Assembly: GCF_002806975.1 (NCBI RefSeq)
Contig: NZ_NIHD01000012.1
Coordinates: 1 to 64,000, forward strand
Origin: Marinobacter aromaticivorans
GTDB taxonomy: Bacteria; Pseudomonadota; Gammaproteobacteria; Pseudomonadales; Oleiphilaceae
Direction of reading: 5' to 3'
Length of the DNA: 64,000 bases
Position 1 is the stretch's first letter. Every line of letters begins with the position of its first letter. The notes beneath the pieces are model-generated. The model was not told the origin of the DNA and did no database searches. It worked only from the letters and a program-made list of their open reading frames with translations. Below, in pieces: positions 9,585 to 20,117 of this stretch. The position numbers and the translations under genes are program-made.

Positions 9585-9620
9585 GGAGCTTTAGCCATCA
9601 GACACTACACTCGCCCTCAG

Positions 9621-10385
9621 GTGCTTGTCCTATCCGGCCTGGACCCTTCTGGCGGAGCCGGTATCCAGGCTGATATCCAGGCCATTACCTCATTAGGCTG
9701 CCACCCGCTGCCGATACTGACCTGCCTGACTGTGCAGGACACCCGGAATGTTTACAGCGCCGAAGCTATCGACCCGGAGCTTATTCGCAAGCAACTCGAC
9801 TGTATTGCCGGTGATGCGCCCATACATGCTGTTAAAACCGGCGCTCTGGGCAGCGCTGCGGTGGTGGATGTACTGGTGGAATTTCTGGGCAAATACCCGG
9901 ATGTTCCTGTAATAACCGACCCCGTCATCAAGGCCGCCGGCGGCGGTGACCTGGCCGACGAAAACATTCTTGCGAGCATGAAAGAGCGGCTTTTCCCGCT
10001 GGCGGAAATGATCACTCCGAACGGTCTCGAACTGGCGCTTCTGGGTGAAAGTGACGACCCCGATGAAGCTGCGGCCCGGCTCATCGCCAACGGCTGCGCA
10101 TCGGTGCTTGTCACGGGCGGGCACGGCACCGGTATTCACCTTACCAACACCCTGTACAACCATTTGTCTACGCCGATGTCCTGGGATATCGAGCGCATTG
10201 GCGGAGAATACCATGGCACCGGCTGCACGCTTGCAGCAGCAATTGCTGCCGGGCGGGCTCAGGGGCTTTCGGCCCGCGCCGCCATTTCGCAAGCGCAAAA
10301 CTACGTACACAGAACCATTTTGCATGCACTTGAGGTGGGCAAGGGCCAGCCGGTTCCGGATCGGGGTATTCTGTGGGAGCGATGA
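9621..10385 (+). CDS. thiD: Hydroxymethylpyrimidine/phosphomethylpyrimidine kinase
   Basis: Thiamine synthesis kinase acting twice on the HMP moiety. The N-terminal LSGLDPSGGAGIQADIQA block and the late HGTGCTLAAAIAAG anion-hole motif are diagnostic of the ribokinase-like ThiD family. The only conventional start is GTG at 9621, 32 nt after the nearest Shine-Dalgarno. The frame is open further upstream, and an ATC codon at 9597 sits at ideal distance from AGGGAG (9583-9588), so the true start may be non-standard (see finding). The stop overlaps the thiE start as ATGA. Confidence 0.93.
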   Translation: MLVLSGLDPSGGAGIQADIQAITSLGCHPLPILTCLTVQDTRNVYSAEAIDPELIRKQLDCIAGDAPIHAVKTGALGSAAVVDVLVEFLGKYPDVPVITDPVIKAAGGGDLADENILASMKERLFPLAEMITPNGLELALLGESDDPDEAAARLIANGCASVLVTGGHGTGIHLTNTLYNHLSTPMSWDIERIGGEYHGTGCTLAAAIAAGRAQGLSARAAISQAQNYVHRTILHALEVGKGQPVPDRGILWER

Positions 10386-11041
10386 GCACACGTGTTCCGG
10401 TCGGGCTTTACGCGATTACCGACAGCCGGCTTACGCCCCCGGCAACCCTGACCGCTTCCGTGGAAGCCGCCATTCGCGGCGGTGCGGTCATGATACAATA
10501 CCGGGAAAAGTCCGCACCGGCGGCAGAACGCCTCGCACAGGCACAAAATCTGCAGTCCGTGTGTGCCAGCGCCGGCATTCCGTTGCTTATTAACGATGAC
10601 CCGAAGCTGGCCAGGCGGGTAGGCGCGGCAGGCGTGCACCTTGGCCAGACAGACTGCAGCGCCGAAGAAGCACGTTATTTGCTGGGCGATGACGCCATCA
10701 TCGGTATCACCTGCCATGCCGATCCTGTATTGGCAGAAGCAGCCGCCAACGCTGGTGCTGACTACCTGGCCTTCGGCCGGTTTTTTACATCATCAACCAA
10801 ACCGGATGCGCCGGCAGCAGCGCCCGATATACTGGTTCAAGCGAAACGCCTTGGCCTGCCAGCTACCGCCATTGGAGGCATTACCACAGAGAACGGCGAG
10901 CTGCTCATACGGGCAGGCGCGGATCTTCTGGCGGTTGTCGGCGGGCTTTTCGGGGGCACCCCCGAAGCAATCGAACACAAAGCAAGAATATTCCAGAGGC
11001 TGTTTGCCAGCCATCACCCACTCTTTTCAATCCCCCGATAG
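10382..11041 (+). CDS. thiE: Thiamine-phosphate synthase
   Basis: Couples HMP-pyrophosphate with the thiazole phosphate to make thiamine phosphate. The TIM-barrel protein (219 residues from ATG 10382) contains the QYREKSA phosphate/Mg block, LLINDDP, GVHLGQTD and the C-terminal AIGGIT and GADLLAVVGGLF phosphate-binding segments. The ATG overlaps the thiD TGA (ATGA), suggesting coupled translation. A GTG at 10373 with GGGG six nt upstream is a possible alternative start. I see no TPP riboswitch ahead of thiD. Confidence 0.94.
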   Translation: MSTRVPVGLYAITDSRLTPPATLTASVEAAIRGGAVMIQYREKSAPAAERLAQAQNLQSVCASAGIPLLINDDPKLARRVGAAGVHLGQTDCSAEEARYLLGDDAIIGITCHADPVLAEAAANAGADYLAFGRFFTSSTKPDAPAAAPDILVQAKRLGLPATAIGGITTENGELLIRAGADLLAVVGGLFGGTPEAIEHKARIFQRLFASHHPLFSIPR

Positions 11042-11056
11042 CAGGAGCTCTCAAAA

Positions 11057-12337
11057 ATGACGCACTCCGAAACCCTGTTCGAACAGGCCCAGAAGTACAT
11101 TCCCGGTGGCGTTAACTCCCCGGTTCGCGCCTTCCGGGGCGTGGGCGGCACCCCGATCTTTTTCAAGCACGCTGAAGGCGCCTACCTGTACGACGAAGAT
11201 GGCAAACGCTATATCGACTACATTGGCTCCTGGGGCCCCATGATCCTCGGCCATTCGGATAAACGCATCAAAGATGCCCTGCACGCCCAGGTGGATCTTG
11301 GCGTTGGTTACGGCGCTCCCACCTCCATCGAAACCGACATGGCGCGCAAGGTGTGCGAACTGGTGCCTTCGATTGATCTGGTTCGCATGGTGAACTCCGG
11401 CACTGAAGCCACCATGAGCGCCATTCGCCTTGCCCGTGGTTACACCCGCCGTGACAAGATTGTGAAATTTGAAGGCTGCTATCACGGGCACGTGGATTCA
11501 CTGCTGGTGAAGGCCGGCTCCGGCGCCCTGACCCTGGGGGTTCCCAACTCGCCAGGAATACCCGCCAGCCTGGCAGAACTGACACTGACCCTGGATTTCA
11601 ACGACATCGAGGGTGTGCGCGAAACCTTCAAAGAAATGGGCGACGAGATTGCGGCGATTATTGTTGAGCCGGTTGCCGGAAACATGAACTGCATCCCCGC
11701 AGCTCCGGGCTTTCTGGAATGCCTGAGGGAAGTCTGCGATGAGCACGGAACCGTGCTGATTTTTGACGAGGTAATGTCCGGGTTCCGGGTATCACTTGGC
11801 GGCGCCCAGGAACTGTACGGCGTCACTCCGGACCTGACCGCCCTGGGCAAGGTCATTGGCGGTGGCCTGCCTGTTGGCGCCTTTGGCGGCAAGCGGGAGA
11901 TCATGGAACACATTTCTCCGCTTGGCCCGGTTTACCAGGCGGGAACACTCAGCGGAAACCCTCTGGCCATGTGCGCCGGTCTTACCACCCTCAACGTCAT
12001 TTCAGAACCGGGCTTTCACGATCGCCTGACCCAAAAAACCCTGGCCCTGCGGGATGGACTCAAAGCCGCTGCTGATGAGGCCGGCATTGCGCTGACGGTC
12101 CAGGGCGCAGGCGCCATGTTCGGTCTGTTTTTCACCGAGGAACCCAGCATCACACGCTTTGACCAGGTCATGCGCTGCGACACCGAACGTTTCAAGAAAT
12201 TCTTCCAGGGCATGCTGAAAGAAGGCATTTACCTTGCACCGTCTGCCTTCGAGGCTGGCTTCACCAGTGCTGCCTTGTCGGGTGATGATATCGCCGAAAC
12301 GATCGCTGCAGCCAAAAAGGTCTTTGCAACACTTTGA
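11057..12337 (+). CDS. hemL: Glutamate-1-semialdehyde 2,1-aminomutase
   Basis: PLP enzyme converting glutamate-1-semialdehyde to 5-aminolevulinate, the C5 route to heme. The 426 residues include the N-terminal [11 protein letters not shown] block, the NSGTEATM phosphate-binding motif, FDEVMSGFR, and the PLP lysine K265 in [13 protein letters not shown]. An AGGAG precedes the ATG. It lies 15 nt after thiE. A long hairpin at 12396-12433 follows. Confidence 0.97.
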   Translation: MTHSETLFEQAQKYIPGGVNSPVRAFRGVGGTPIFFKHAEGAYLYDEDGKRYIDYIGSWGPMILGHSDKRIKDALHAQVDLGVGYGAPTSIETDMARKVCELVPSIDLVRMVNSGTEATMSAIRLARGYTRRDKIVKFEGCYHGHVDSLLVKAGSGALTLGVPNSPGIPASLAELTLTLDFNDIEGVRETFKEMGDEIAAIIVEPVAGNMNCIPAAPGFLECLREVCDEHGTVLIFDEVMSGFRVSLGGAQELYGVTPDLTALGKVIGGGLPVGAFGGKREIMEHISPLGPVYQAGTLSGNPLAMCAGLTTLNVISEPGFHDRLTQKTLALRDGLKAAADEAGIALTVQGAGAMFGLFFTEEPSITRFDQVMRCDTERFKKFFQGMLKEGIYLAPSAFEAGFTSAALSGDDIAETIAAAKKVFATL

Positions 12338-12395
12338 TTGCCGCAGCCTGATCAACCCTGACCCGCAAGGTCACACGCGCGGTTTACGGACCGGC

Positions 12396-12433
12396 GCCCG
12401 GCAAGCATTGCATAAAGGCATGTCTTGCCGGGC
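12396..12433 (+). terminator. Hairpin downstream of hemL (possible terminator)
   Basis: GCCCGGCAAG (12396-12405) pairs perfectly with CTTGCCGGGC (12424-12433), and an inner CAT/ATG can extend the stem. There is no T-run, so it may be a Rho-associated or 3'-protecting hairpin rather than a classical terminator. Apart from this, the stretch 12338-12698 holds only the putative lipase regulatory region. Confidence 0.5.
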
Positions 12434-12647
12434 CAACCCGTGAGCCCTGTCACACTTTAACTCCCGCGGCAGCATGTTTGCCCCTTTAACCGTTGACTAT
12501 ACAGCCGCACTGATCAAATTATGGTCACGTATCCCTTGAGATGCTCTGACGGCGAACATCTAACAAAAACAACAGGGAAGTCAGCACACAGAGGTTCTGG
12601 GCCGAGTGTTACGGCGCAGGCATGGCGTATCTGGAGCAACCCGTTAG

Positions 12648-13619
<972 letters not shown>

Positions 13620-13628
13620 GCGCGGCGC

Positions 13629-13658
13629 GCGCCTGCCCGGCAAATGCCCGGCAGGCGC
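13629..13658. terminator. Bidirectional hairpin between convergent genes
   Basis: GCGCCTGCC (13629-13637) pairs with GGCAGGCGC (13650-13658) between the lipase and the oppositely oriented TPR lipoprotein. The following CTTCT is only a weak U-tract. Confidence 0.5.
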
Positions 13659-13675
13659 CTTCTATGCATTATTTA

Positions 13676-14248
13676 CTAAAGGGCAGAGGCTCGCTCCTCA
13701 GCCTGGTTCGCTCCCGCCACGTTACCGCGCGCTCTGCGGATATCCGCCAGCAATAGCCAGCCTGCGCGCTGCAGCCGCGTGTCACTTCCCGCCAGGGACA
13801 ATCCCTTGAGCGTAAACTGCTCTGCTGGGCCAAGCTGGCTGCCGGCCACATAGGCTTCCGACAGTTTGAAATATACCTCTGCGGATCTGGGTGCGATTCT
13901 CTGGGCACGCTCCAGCCGCACAATGGCACCCTGGACATCACCACGCTGCAAGAGCGTATCTGCTTCACGAACAAGGCCGAGAGCTGCCGGTGACAGCTCA
14001 TCCCCGGCTTCACGATAACTCGGCTTGTTATTGCGTTCGGGCGGTTGCTCAGGCTCTGGGGCTTCAGTCTGTTCGCTTTTGCGCCAGACTCTGGCTTTGC
14101 TCTCATCGTCCACCGTCTGCGGAGGCTCCGGCGCACGGGACGAGCCGCCTGCGGGCACATAAATGGAGCCTCCCGGCCCGGATGCGCAACCTGCCAGCGT
14201 CAGAAGTGCGGCCAGCATGCTTGCGTTAAAAATACCTTGCCTACTCAT
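13676..14248 (-). CDS. TPR-like lipoprotein downstream of PBP1b
   Basis: 190-residue predicted lipoprotein. The signal peptide ends in the lipobox LAGC with Cys21, followed by a Gly/Pro/Glu-rich disordered linker (about 25-80) and two or three tetratricopeptide-type helical repeats (about 85-185), e.g. GLVREADTLLQRGDVQGAIVRLERA. Its ATG overlaps the mrcB TGA (ATGA), so it is translated with the wall synthase. A role as an outer-membrane partner or activator of PBP1b is plausible from coupling, but I do not recognise it as LpoB. Confidence 0.8.
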   Translation of the reverse strand: MSRQGIFNASMLAALLTLAGCASGPGGSIYVPAGGSSRAPEPPQTVDDESKARVWRKSEQTEAPEPEQPPERNNKPSYREAGDELSPAALGLVREADTLLQRGDVQGAIVRLERAQRIAPRSAEVYFKLSEAYVAGSQLGPAEQFTLKGLSLAGSDTRLQRAGWLLLADIRRARGNVAGANQAEERASAL

Positions 14249-16575
14249 TGGAACAGTCCTTCAAACCAGCCTCGAATTTTCCGCTCAAGGGTGCCGGAGC
14301 AGGACACTCTCTGTGTCGGCTCGCTACCCGAAATAAACGGCAGAAGGCGCGCATTATCGCAATACTCATCGGTTAGTGCCTGTTTTTCGGGATTTACCCA
14401 GTGATAACTCACCCCATCGGGCACCACGGGTGAAAACCCGTGTTGCGGTACCTGAGCCATAAACCGCGACCAAACCGGCAAGGCTCCGGTAGCACCGGTC
14501 AGCGCGGTTGGCCCATTGTCATCCCGCCCTACCCAGGCAACGGCCAACAAATCGCCGCTGAACCCGGCAAACCAGGAATCACGCCCCTCGTCGGTTGTTC
14601 CGGTTTTACCGGCCAGGGTCAGTTCCTTGGGAACCGTGTAGTAAGCGGAGCGCCCGGTGCCTTCCTGCATGGTTTCCTGCATGGCGTATTGCAACAGATG
14701 CACCGCTGCAGGGTCCGCCACCTGATCCACTTCAAGGCTGTATCGTGAAAGTGCCTCACCACCGGCGTCCGTCACCTCCCTGATGGTTCGCAACGGCGTG
14801 TTAAACCCGGATGTGGCCAGCCCCTGGTAGATCTGGGCGACGGTTACCGGGCTCATGGCAACAGAACCCAGTAGCATCGAGGGATACTCGGATATGGGCG
14901 AAACCACGCCGAAAGCGCGCAGGGTCTCACGTACCGCGGGAACACCAACATCCAGACCGACCCGCACCGCAGGCAGATTGTAGGATCTGGAAAGGGCCCG
15001 GTGCAGAGGTACTTCGCCCCGTTCCTCACCATCGTAGTTCTTAGGCTGCCAGCGCCGCCCGTCATCGAATTCCAGGGTGAACGACTTGTCCAGCACCGGT
15101 GTCATAAGGGTGTAACGATCAGGCTGCTCCAACGCGGTCAGGTAGGTAAACGGCTTGATCAGCGAACCAATCGGGCGGTTGGCATCCAGAGCGCGGTTGA
15201 ATCCGGCAAACTGCGGGTCTTTTCCGCCAACCAGCGCCAGAACTTCACCGGTATCCTTGGCGGTGACCACCAATGTCGCCTCCAGCGCTTTGGCGGTTTC
15301 TCCGCGCGCCAGCCTTGGCAGGGTGTCGGTAACCGCGTATTCGGCAGCATACTGAATGGCAGGGTTCAGCGTGGTAAAAATGCGAAGACCCTCGCTGCGC
15401 AAATCCTCTTCTTTGTAGTCCCGCGCCAGGTGCCGCCGGACAAGATCGATATAGGCAGGGTAGCGGTTCTCCGAATACGAGGGTTTGGCGCTAACCCCCA
15501 ATGGCAAACCGCGAGCACGGGCGGCTTTCGAGGGATCCACAAGGCCTGCATCTTCCATTTCGCTAATCACCAGATTACGGCGTTTTGTCGCCCGTTCCGG
15601 ATGCCGTCGCGGATTGTAATAGCTTGGTCCTTTCACCATACCCACTAACAGGGCGATCTGGTGCACATCCAGGTCTTTCAGGGACTCACCGAAGTAAAAC
15701 TGACTGGCCAGCCCGAATCCGTTAATGCTGCGGGTGCCTGCCTGGCCCAGATAAACCTCATTCAGATAGGTTTCCAGTATGTCGTCTTTTTCGTAATGCA
15801 GTTCCAGCAGAATCGACATCAGGGCTTCATTGCCCTTGCGCAGCAGAGTCTGGTCGCGGGTCAGGAAAAAGTTTTTTACCAGTTGCTGGGTCAGGGTACT
15901 GCCGCCCTGCACAATTTGCCCGGCGCGCATATTGGCCAGCATGGCACGGCCAATAGAGAGCGGCGCAATTCCAAAGTGGTCATAGAACTTCCTGTCCTCC
16001 ACTGCCATCAGGGTCGCCGGCAGCAGGGCCGGCACTTCTTTCAATTGCACCAGAATGCGGTCTTCCTTGTGCGCCGGGTATATTCCGCCAATGCGTGCCG
16101 GCTCCAGCCTCACAATCGCGGCCTCGTCACCGGCGGTCACAGAAAAGTCCTGAACCCGGTCACCGTAAATGTTGAGAGACAGCCTGCGCCTGGGCTCATC
16201 GCCATCGGGAAACCGGAACCCCCGGGTGCTGATTATAAAATGACCGCCATTGCGCCGATAACTACCGGGCTTGACGCCATCACCTTTGCGATAACCGGAA
16301 AGCGCCAATTCCCGCTCCAGTGCCCCGGAACTCACACCTGCGCCGTCATAAAGCTCCAGGGGCCGCGCATACACCCGCGAGGGTACTTCAAAACGCCTCC
16401 CCTCAAACCGGGAAGTAACAACTGCGTCGAGGTACACCATCCAGCAGGCAAGCAGCACAAGGCAAACCGCAGAAACACGTAAGAACAGTTTCCAGAACCG
16501 GGAGCGGCGCCCACCCCGACGGTTTTTGCTTTTGGATTTTCTATTGGGCTTTGAAGAAGATCTGCTTTTTTTCAT
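14245..16575 (-). CDS. mrcB: Penicillin-binding protein 1B
   Basis: Bifunctional class A PBP that polymerises and cross-links peptidoglycan. From ATG 16575 the product is 776 residues: a Lys/Arg/Ser-rich cytoplasmic tail, one membrane segment (about residues 28-50), a UB2H-like regulatory region, glycosyltransferase family 51 domain (EDRKFYDHFGI, GGSTLTQQLVKNFF) and transpeptidase domain with SLIK (serine nucleophile), SYN and KTGTT motifs. The frame extends 14 codons upstream to 16617, but that part is atypical and MKKSRSS is the usual type of start. It is translationally coupled to the downstream lipoprotein. Confidence 0.95.
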   Translation of the reverse strand: MKKSRSSSKPNRKSKSKNRRGGRRSRFWKLFLRVSAVCLVLLACWMVYLDAVVTSRFEGRRFEVPSRVYARPLELYDGAGVSSGALERELALSGYRKGDGVKPGSYRRNGGHFIISTRGFRFPDGDEPRRRLSLNIYGDRVQDFSVTAGDEAAIVRLEPARIGGIYPAHKEDRILVQLKEVPALLPATLMAVEDRKFYDHFGIAPLSIGRAMLANMRAGQIVQGGSTLTQQLVKNFFLTRDQTLLRKGNEALMSILLELHYEKDDILETYLNEVYLGQAGTRSINGFGLASQFYFGESLKDLDVHQIALLVGMVKGPSYYNPRRHPERATKRRNLVISEMEDAGLVDPSKAARARGLPLGVSAKPSYSENRYPAYIDLVRRHLARDYKEEDLRSEGLRIFTTLNPAIQYAAEYAVTDTLPRLARGETAKALEATLVVTAKDTGEVLALVGGKDPQFAGFNRALDANRPIGSLIKPFTYLTALEQPDRYTLMTPVLDKSFTLEFDDGRRWQPKNYDGEERGEVPLHRALSRSYNLPAVRVGLDVGVPAVRETLRAFGVVSPISEYPSMLLGSVAMSPVTVAQIYQGLATSGFNTPLRTIREVTDAGGEALSRYSLEVDQVADPAAVHLLQYAMQETMQEGTGRSAYYTVPKELTLAGKTGTTDEGRDSWFAGFSGDLLAVAWVGRDDNGPTALTGATGALPVWSRFMAQVPQHGFSPVVPDGVSYHWVNPEKQALTDEYCDNARLLPFISGSEPTQRVSCSGTLERKIRGWFEGLFQ

Positions 16576-16695
16576 GGGCGGATTATAACGAAGCCTGCAC
16601 AACATAAGGCAGGCCAAGTATGTGTTATTTCTGTAACCTGCCCGTTATGATAGGGCAATAAAAATCAATGAGTTCAGGGAAGCGAGGAGCGCACC

Positions 16696-18273
16696 GTGAG
16701 TGAAACATCCCAAGGCAATCTGCTACTGGCACTGCAAAACCCCGCGTTGTACTACCATCCGGTGGATGGGTTCCAGATTATCGAGACCCACATCTCCCAG
16801 ATACTTCTGACCGGTCAGTATGCCTATAAGATCAAAAAGCCCGTGGATTTCGGATTTCTCGACTTCTCGACACTGGAGCGTCGCAAGCATTTTTGCGAGG
16901 AAGAGCTGCGCCTCAATCGCCGCCTCGCGGAGCCACTATACCTGGAGGTGCTCCCGATTACCGGAAGGCCAGAGAAACCCGTTATCGGCGGTGAGGGCGA
17001 GCCGTTTGAGTACATACTGAAAATGCGCCAGTTCCGCCAGAACCAGTTGTTTGACCAGCAACAGGAAGCCGGCACGCTGAAGCCGGAGCTGCTTTGCAGC
17101 CTGGCGCGGCAGGTGGCTGAATTCCACGACAGCCTGGAACCCATAGCCGACGACAAGCCCATGGGCACGCCCGAGGCCGTGTACGCAGCCATGCAGGAGA
17201 ACTTTGACCAGATCCGACCGCTCATTAGCGACAACACCCTGCTTCGCCAGCTCGATAACCTCGAGGCCTGGACCCAGACCACCTTCGAACGGCACCGGGA
17301 TTTGATTGCAAAACGGCGAAGCGATGGTTTTGTACGTGAGTGCCACGGTGATCTGCATCTTGCAAACATCACCGTATACAACGACGAGGTTACGGTTTTT
17401 GATTGCATCGAGTTCAGCGAGCCGTTTCGCTGGATTGATGTCATTAACGACCTGGCGTTTTTGCTGATGGACCTGGAGTCCCGGCGCGAACCTGCTCTGG
17501 CGAACCTGGTTCTTAACACCTACCTTGAGTACCGCGACGACTTTCAAGCCCTGCCATTACTACCCCTTTACAAGGCATACCGGGCGATGGTGCGGGCAAA
17601 GATAGCCCTGCTCACCCTGGGTAACCCCGCTCTGAGCCAGGACGAAAAAGACAGGCTGATGCAGCTTTATCGTGACTATACCCAGCTTGCCGAAGGCTAC
17701 AGCAGCATCCCCAACCGCTACCTGCTGGCAACCGTGGGTTTGTCCGCCAGCGGCAAGACCTGCGTCAGCGCCGCCATGGCAGCAGAGCTTGGCCTTATCC
17801 GGCTGCGCTCGGACGTTGAGCGTAAAAGACTGCATGGGCTGGCTCCACTGGAAAGCAGTCAGTCGCCCACCGGAGGCCACCTGTACTCGGAGGAAGCCAA
17901 CGAAAAGACCTATCAGCGCCTGGCCAGCCTGGCCAGTGATCTCCTCGCTGGCGGCATGTCGGTTATCGTGGATGCCGCCTGCCTGAAAGAAAAAGAGCGG
18001 GCATTGTTTGCTGCAGTTGCCGAAAGCCAGGGTGTGCCATTTGCCCTGATTCACTGCGACGCGCCGGAAGAACTGCGCAAGCAGTGGATACGCAAACGCA
18101 AGGGCGATGCGTCAGAGGCAACAGAGGAACTGCTGGATGTCCAGAAAGACTGGTTTGAACCCCTCACAAGCGAAGAGAAAAGTCACACAATTCACCTGCG
18201 CAGCGATCAGGAACGTGTGGCAGAAGCGGTTGCAGACCGGATAAGACAACATTTTGGCCTGAGCGCCGGGTAA
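16696..18273 (+). CDS. APH-like phosphotransferase fused to a P-loop kinase
   Basis: 525-residue two-domain protein. The N-terminal half (about 1-330) is aminoglycoside-phosphotransferase-like, with the catalytic loop HGDLHLAN and the metal-binding region VFDCIEFSEPFRWIDV. The C-terminal part (about 340-525) is a P-loop kinase of the gluconate/zeta-toxin type, with Walker A GLSASGKT near residue 348 and a later DAACLKEKER block. This fusion is a conserved uncharacterised family in proteobacteria, often labelled 'AAA family ATPase'; the substrate is unknown. The GTG start at 16696 is preceded by a GAGGAG. It does not look like an acquired resistance gene. Confidence 0.82.
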   Translation: MSETSQGNLLLALQNPALYYHPVDGFQIIETHISQILLTGQYAYKIKKPVDFGFLDFSTLERRKHFCEEELRLNRRLAEPLYLEVLPITGRPEKPVIGGEGEPFEYILKMRQFRQNQLFDQQQEAGTLKPELLCSLARQVAEFHDSLEPIADDKPMGTPEAVYAAMQENFDQIRPLISDNTLLRQLDNLEAWTQTTFERHRDLIAKRRSDGFVRECHGDLHLANITVYNDEVTVFDCIEFSEPFRWIDVINDLAFLLMDLESRREPALANLVLNTYLEYRDDFQALPLLPLYKAYRAMVRAKIALLTLGNPALSQDEKDRLMQLYRDYTQLAEGYSSIPNRYLLATVGLSASGKTCVSAAMAAELGLIRLRSDVERKRLHGLAPLESSQSPTGGHLYSEEANEKTYQRLASLASDLLAGGMSVIVDAACLKEKERALFAAVAESQGVPFALIHCDAPEELRKQWIRKRKGDASEATEELLDVQKDWFEPLTSEEKSHTIHLRSDQERVAEAVADRIRQHFGLSAG

Positions 18274-18347
18274 AAATGCCTTCCAATAGCCTGAAAACCG
18301 TTCTGGTCGGCGTTACTCGCTGACACACCCGAACAGAGCCTCTATTA

Positions 18348-18734
18348 ATGACAGACAGACGAAAGAACCCATGGCTACCAGTATGCGACAAGCAAGCGCT
18401 CGAGGCTGGCCAGTTTGTAGAGTTCGCGTTAATCACGGCAGAACAGGAAAGCGGGAAAAATGCCGACACTCTGCCACCAACAGGCTTTGTGTTTCTGGAT
18501 GGCAACACCCCCAGAGCGTATCTCAACCGCTGCCCCCACATGGGCGTTGAACTGAACTGGATGCCGGGCCGCTTCATGGACACCGACAATCTGTTTCTTC
18601 AATGCTCCACGCACGGTGCCCTGTTCAAGCCGGGGAACGGAGAATGTATTGCCGGACCCTGCCAGGGCGATGCGCTCACTGCCCTGGACGTGCGCGAAAT
18701 CGGGGGATCTCTGGAAGTCAGACTTCCAGAATGA
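18348..18734 (+). CDS. Rieske [2Fe-2S] domain protein
   Basis: 128-residue single-domain Rieske protein. The cluster ligands are C62-x-H64 (CPH) and C86-x2-H89 (CSTH), with the usual GALF follow-up and [13 protein letters not shown] near the end. Small stand-alone Rieske proteins act as ferredoxin-like electron carriers or redox subunits; no partner oxygenase is nearby. Its 3' end overlaps the convergent sfsA gene by 17 nt. Confidence 0.88.
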   Translation: MTDRRKNPWLPVCDKQALEAGQFVEFALITAEQESGKNADTLPPTGFVFLDGNTPRAYLNRCPHMGVELNWMPGRFMDTDNLFLQCSTHGALFKPGNGECIAGPCQGDALTALDVREIGGSLEVRLPE

Positions 18735-19449
18735 CCGGGACAGACTCGCCCAGCGTCATGTCGCCAGTTGGATTGCCGTCATCGCGCCCCAGATTTGCCC
18801 GGTAGGCCAGAACCTCAACGCCGGCATCGCACGCCCGCCGCAGCAGTTGGCCATAGTGGGGATCAATATGGTCCGCAGGGCGTACCGCCTCTATCCCGGT
18901 ATGATTCACCACAAAAAACAGCACGGCTCTGTCGCCAAGTTCCACCTGAGCCATCAGCTCCCGCAGGTGTTTCTGGCCGCGGGTTGTCACCGCATCCGGA
19001 AAGAAGCCCTGGCCGGCTTCCGCAAGGGTTACGTTTTTTACCTCTACCCAGGCATCCGGCGCTGAATGATGGCCAGAGAGCAGCAGATCAATGCGGCTTT
19101 TTTCCTCGCCATATCTAACTTCTGTGCGGCAGTGCGTGTAGCCGGTCAGCTCCGCGACCCTGCCTGCTTCAATGGCGTTACGAGCTTGAGCGTTAGGCCT
19201 GGCCGTGTTAACACAGGCCAGCTTGCCCGGTGAGGTTTCAACAAGCTCCCAGGTGTAGGGCAGTTTACGCGCAGGATTCTCGCTGCGGCTCAGCCATACC
19301 CGGCCATCCGCGGGCTGGCACCCAAGCATGGAGCCGGTATTCGGGCAATGGGCGGTTACCTCTGTTCCGTCCGACAGGCGCACGTCCGCAAGAAACCGTT
19401 TATAACGGCGAATAAGTCGCCCCTCAATCAGGGGTTCAGGAAACTTCAT
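18718..19449 (-). CDS. sfsA: SfsA nuclease-like protein
   Basis: 243 residues with family blocks [29 protein letters not shown] (here SRIDLLL) and the [11 protein letters not shown] active-site stretch that resembles PD-(D/E)XK nucleases. SfsA was first described as a sugar fermentation stimulation protein and later as DNA/RNA nuclease-like. It is convergent with the Rieske gene and divergent from dksA, the same neighbourhood as in pseudomonads. Confidence 0.93.
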   Translation of the reverse strand: MKFPEPLIEGRLIRRYKRFLADVRLSDGTEVTAHCPNTGSMLGCQPADGRVWLSRSENPARKLPYTWELVETSPGKLACVNTARPNAQARNAIEAGRVAELTGYTHCRTEVRYGEEKSRIDLLLSGHHSAPDAWVEVKNVTLAEAGQGFFPDAVTTRGQKHLRELMAQVELGDRAVLFFVVNHTGIEAVRPADHIDPHYGQLLRRACDAGVEVLAYRANLGRDDGNPTGDMTLGESVPVILEV

Positions 19450-19629
19450 AAGCTCTCCGAATGCAAAGTGGGTATCACAGGGCTGGCACCCCCGTGACTA
19501 ATCTGCTATTTTCCGCCAAATCCCGTTTCAGGACGACCGCTTCATCCAGAGTATGGCCGCGCCGCAACGGGGGCTGGCGCGCAGGGAAGCCAAGTGTCCT
19601 TGTGAAGCATAAAAAAGAGGCCGGGTTCA

Positions 19630-20061
19630 ATGGTAAACACAGCAAACGAACGTTTCACCAACTTCACCCCTTACAACATGAAGAAGGGTGAAGAATACAT
19701 GAGTGCCGACATGCTGGAGCACTTCAAGGAGCTGCTGATGCAATGGAAGCAGGAGCTCATGGAAGAAGTGGACCGCACTATGCACCACATGCAGGAAGAT
19801 GCTGCAAACTACGCAGATCCCAGCGACCGCGCAACCCAGGAAGAAGAATTCAGCCTGGAACTACGCACCCGCGACCGCGAGCGCAAACTGATCAAGAAAA
19901 TTGACCAGACTATCGATCGTATCGATAAAGACGACTATGGCTATTGCGACCAGTGCGGTGTTGAAATCGGCATCCGGCGCCTTGAAGCGCGCCCGACCGC
20001 AACACTGTGCATTGACTGCAAGACTCTGGCCGAGATACGCGAGCGCCAGACTGGCATCTGA
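19630..20061 (+). CDS. dksA: RNA polymerase-binding transcription factor DksA
   Basis: Enters the RNA polymerase secondary channel and, with ppGpp, adjusts rRNA and stress transcription. The 143-residue protein has the coiled-coil tip acidic pair D63/D66 in DPSDRA and a four-cysteine zinc finger C106-x2-C109...C127-x2-C130. An ATG at 19630 gives the standard length. spoT and rpoZ, the other ppGpp components, are also in this window. gluQRS follows 56 nt downstream. Confidence 0.97.
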   Translation: MVNTANERFTNFTPYNMKKGEEYMSADMLEHFKELLMQWKQELMEEVDRTMHHMQEDAANYADPSDRATQEEEFSLELRTRDRERKLIKKIDQTIDRIDKDDYGYCDQCGVEIGIRRLEARPTATLCIDCKTLAEIRERQTGI

Positions 20062-20117
20062 GGCGGCAGCCCCTACCTGGCCGGCTATAAAACAAGCCGG
20101 CCAATATCCCCTGACCT

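Noticed and set aside
9540..9620. TPP riboswitch before thiD
   Set aside because: Too little space between hemJ and thiD, and none of the conserved THI-box sequence is present.
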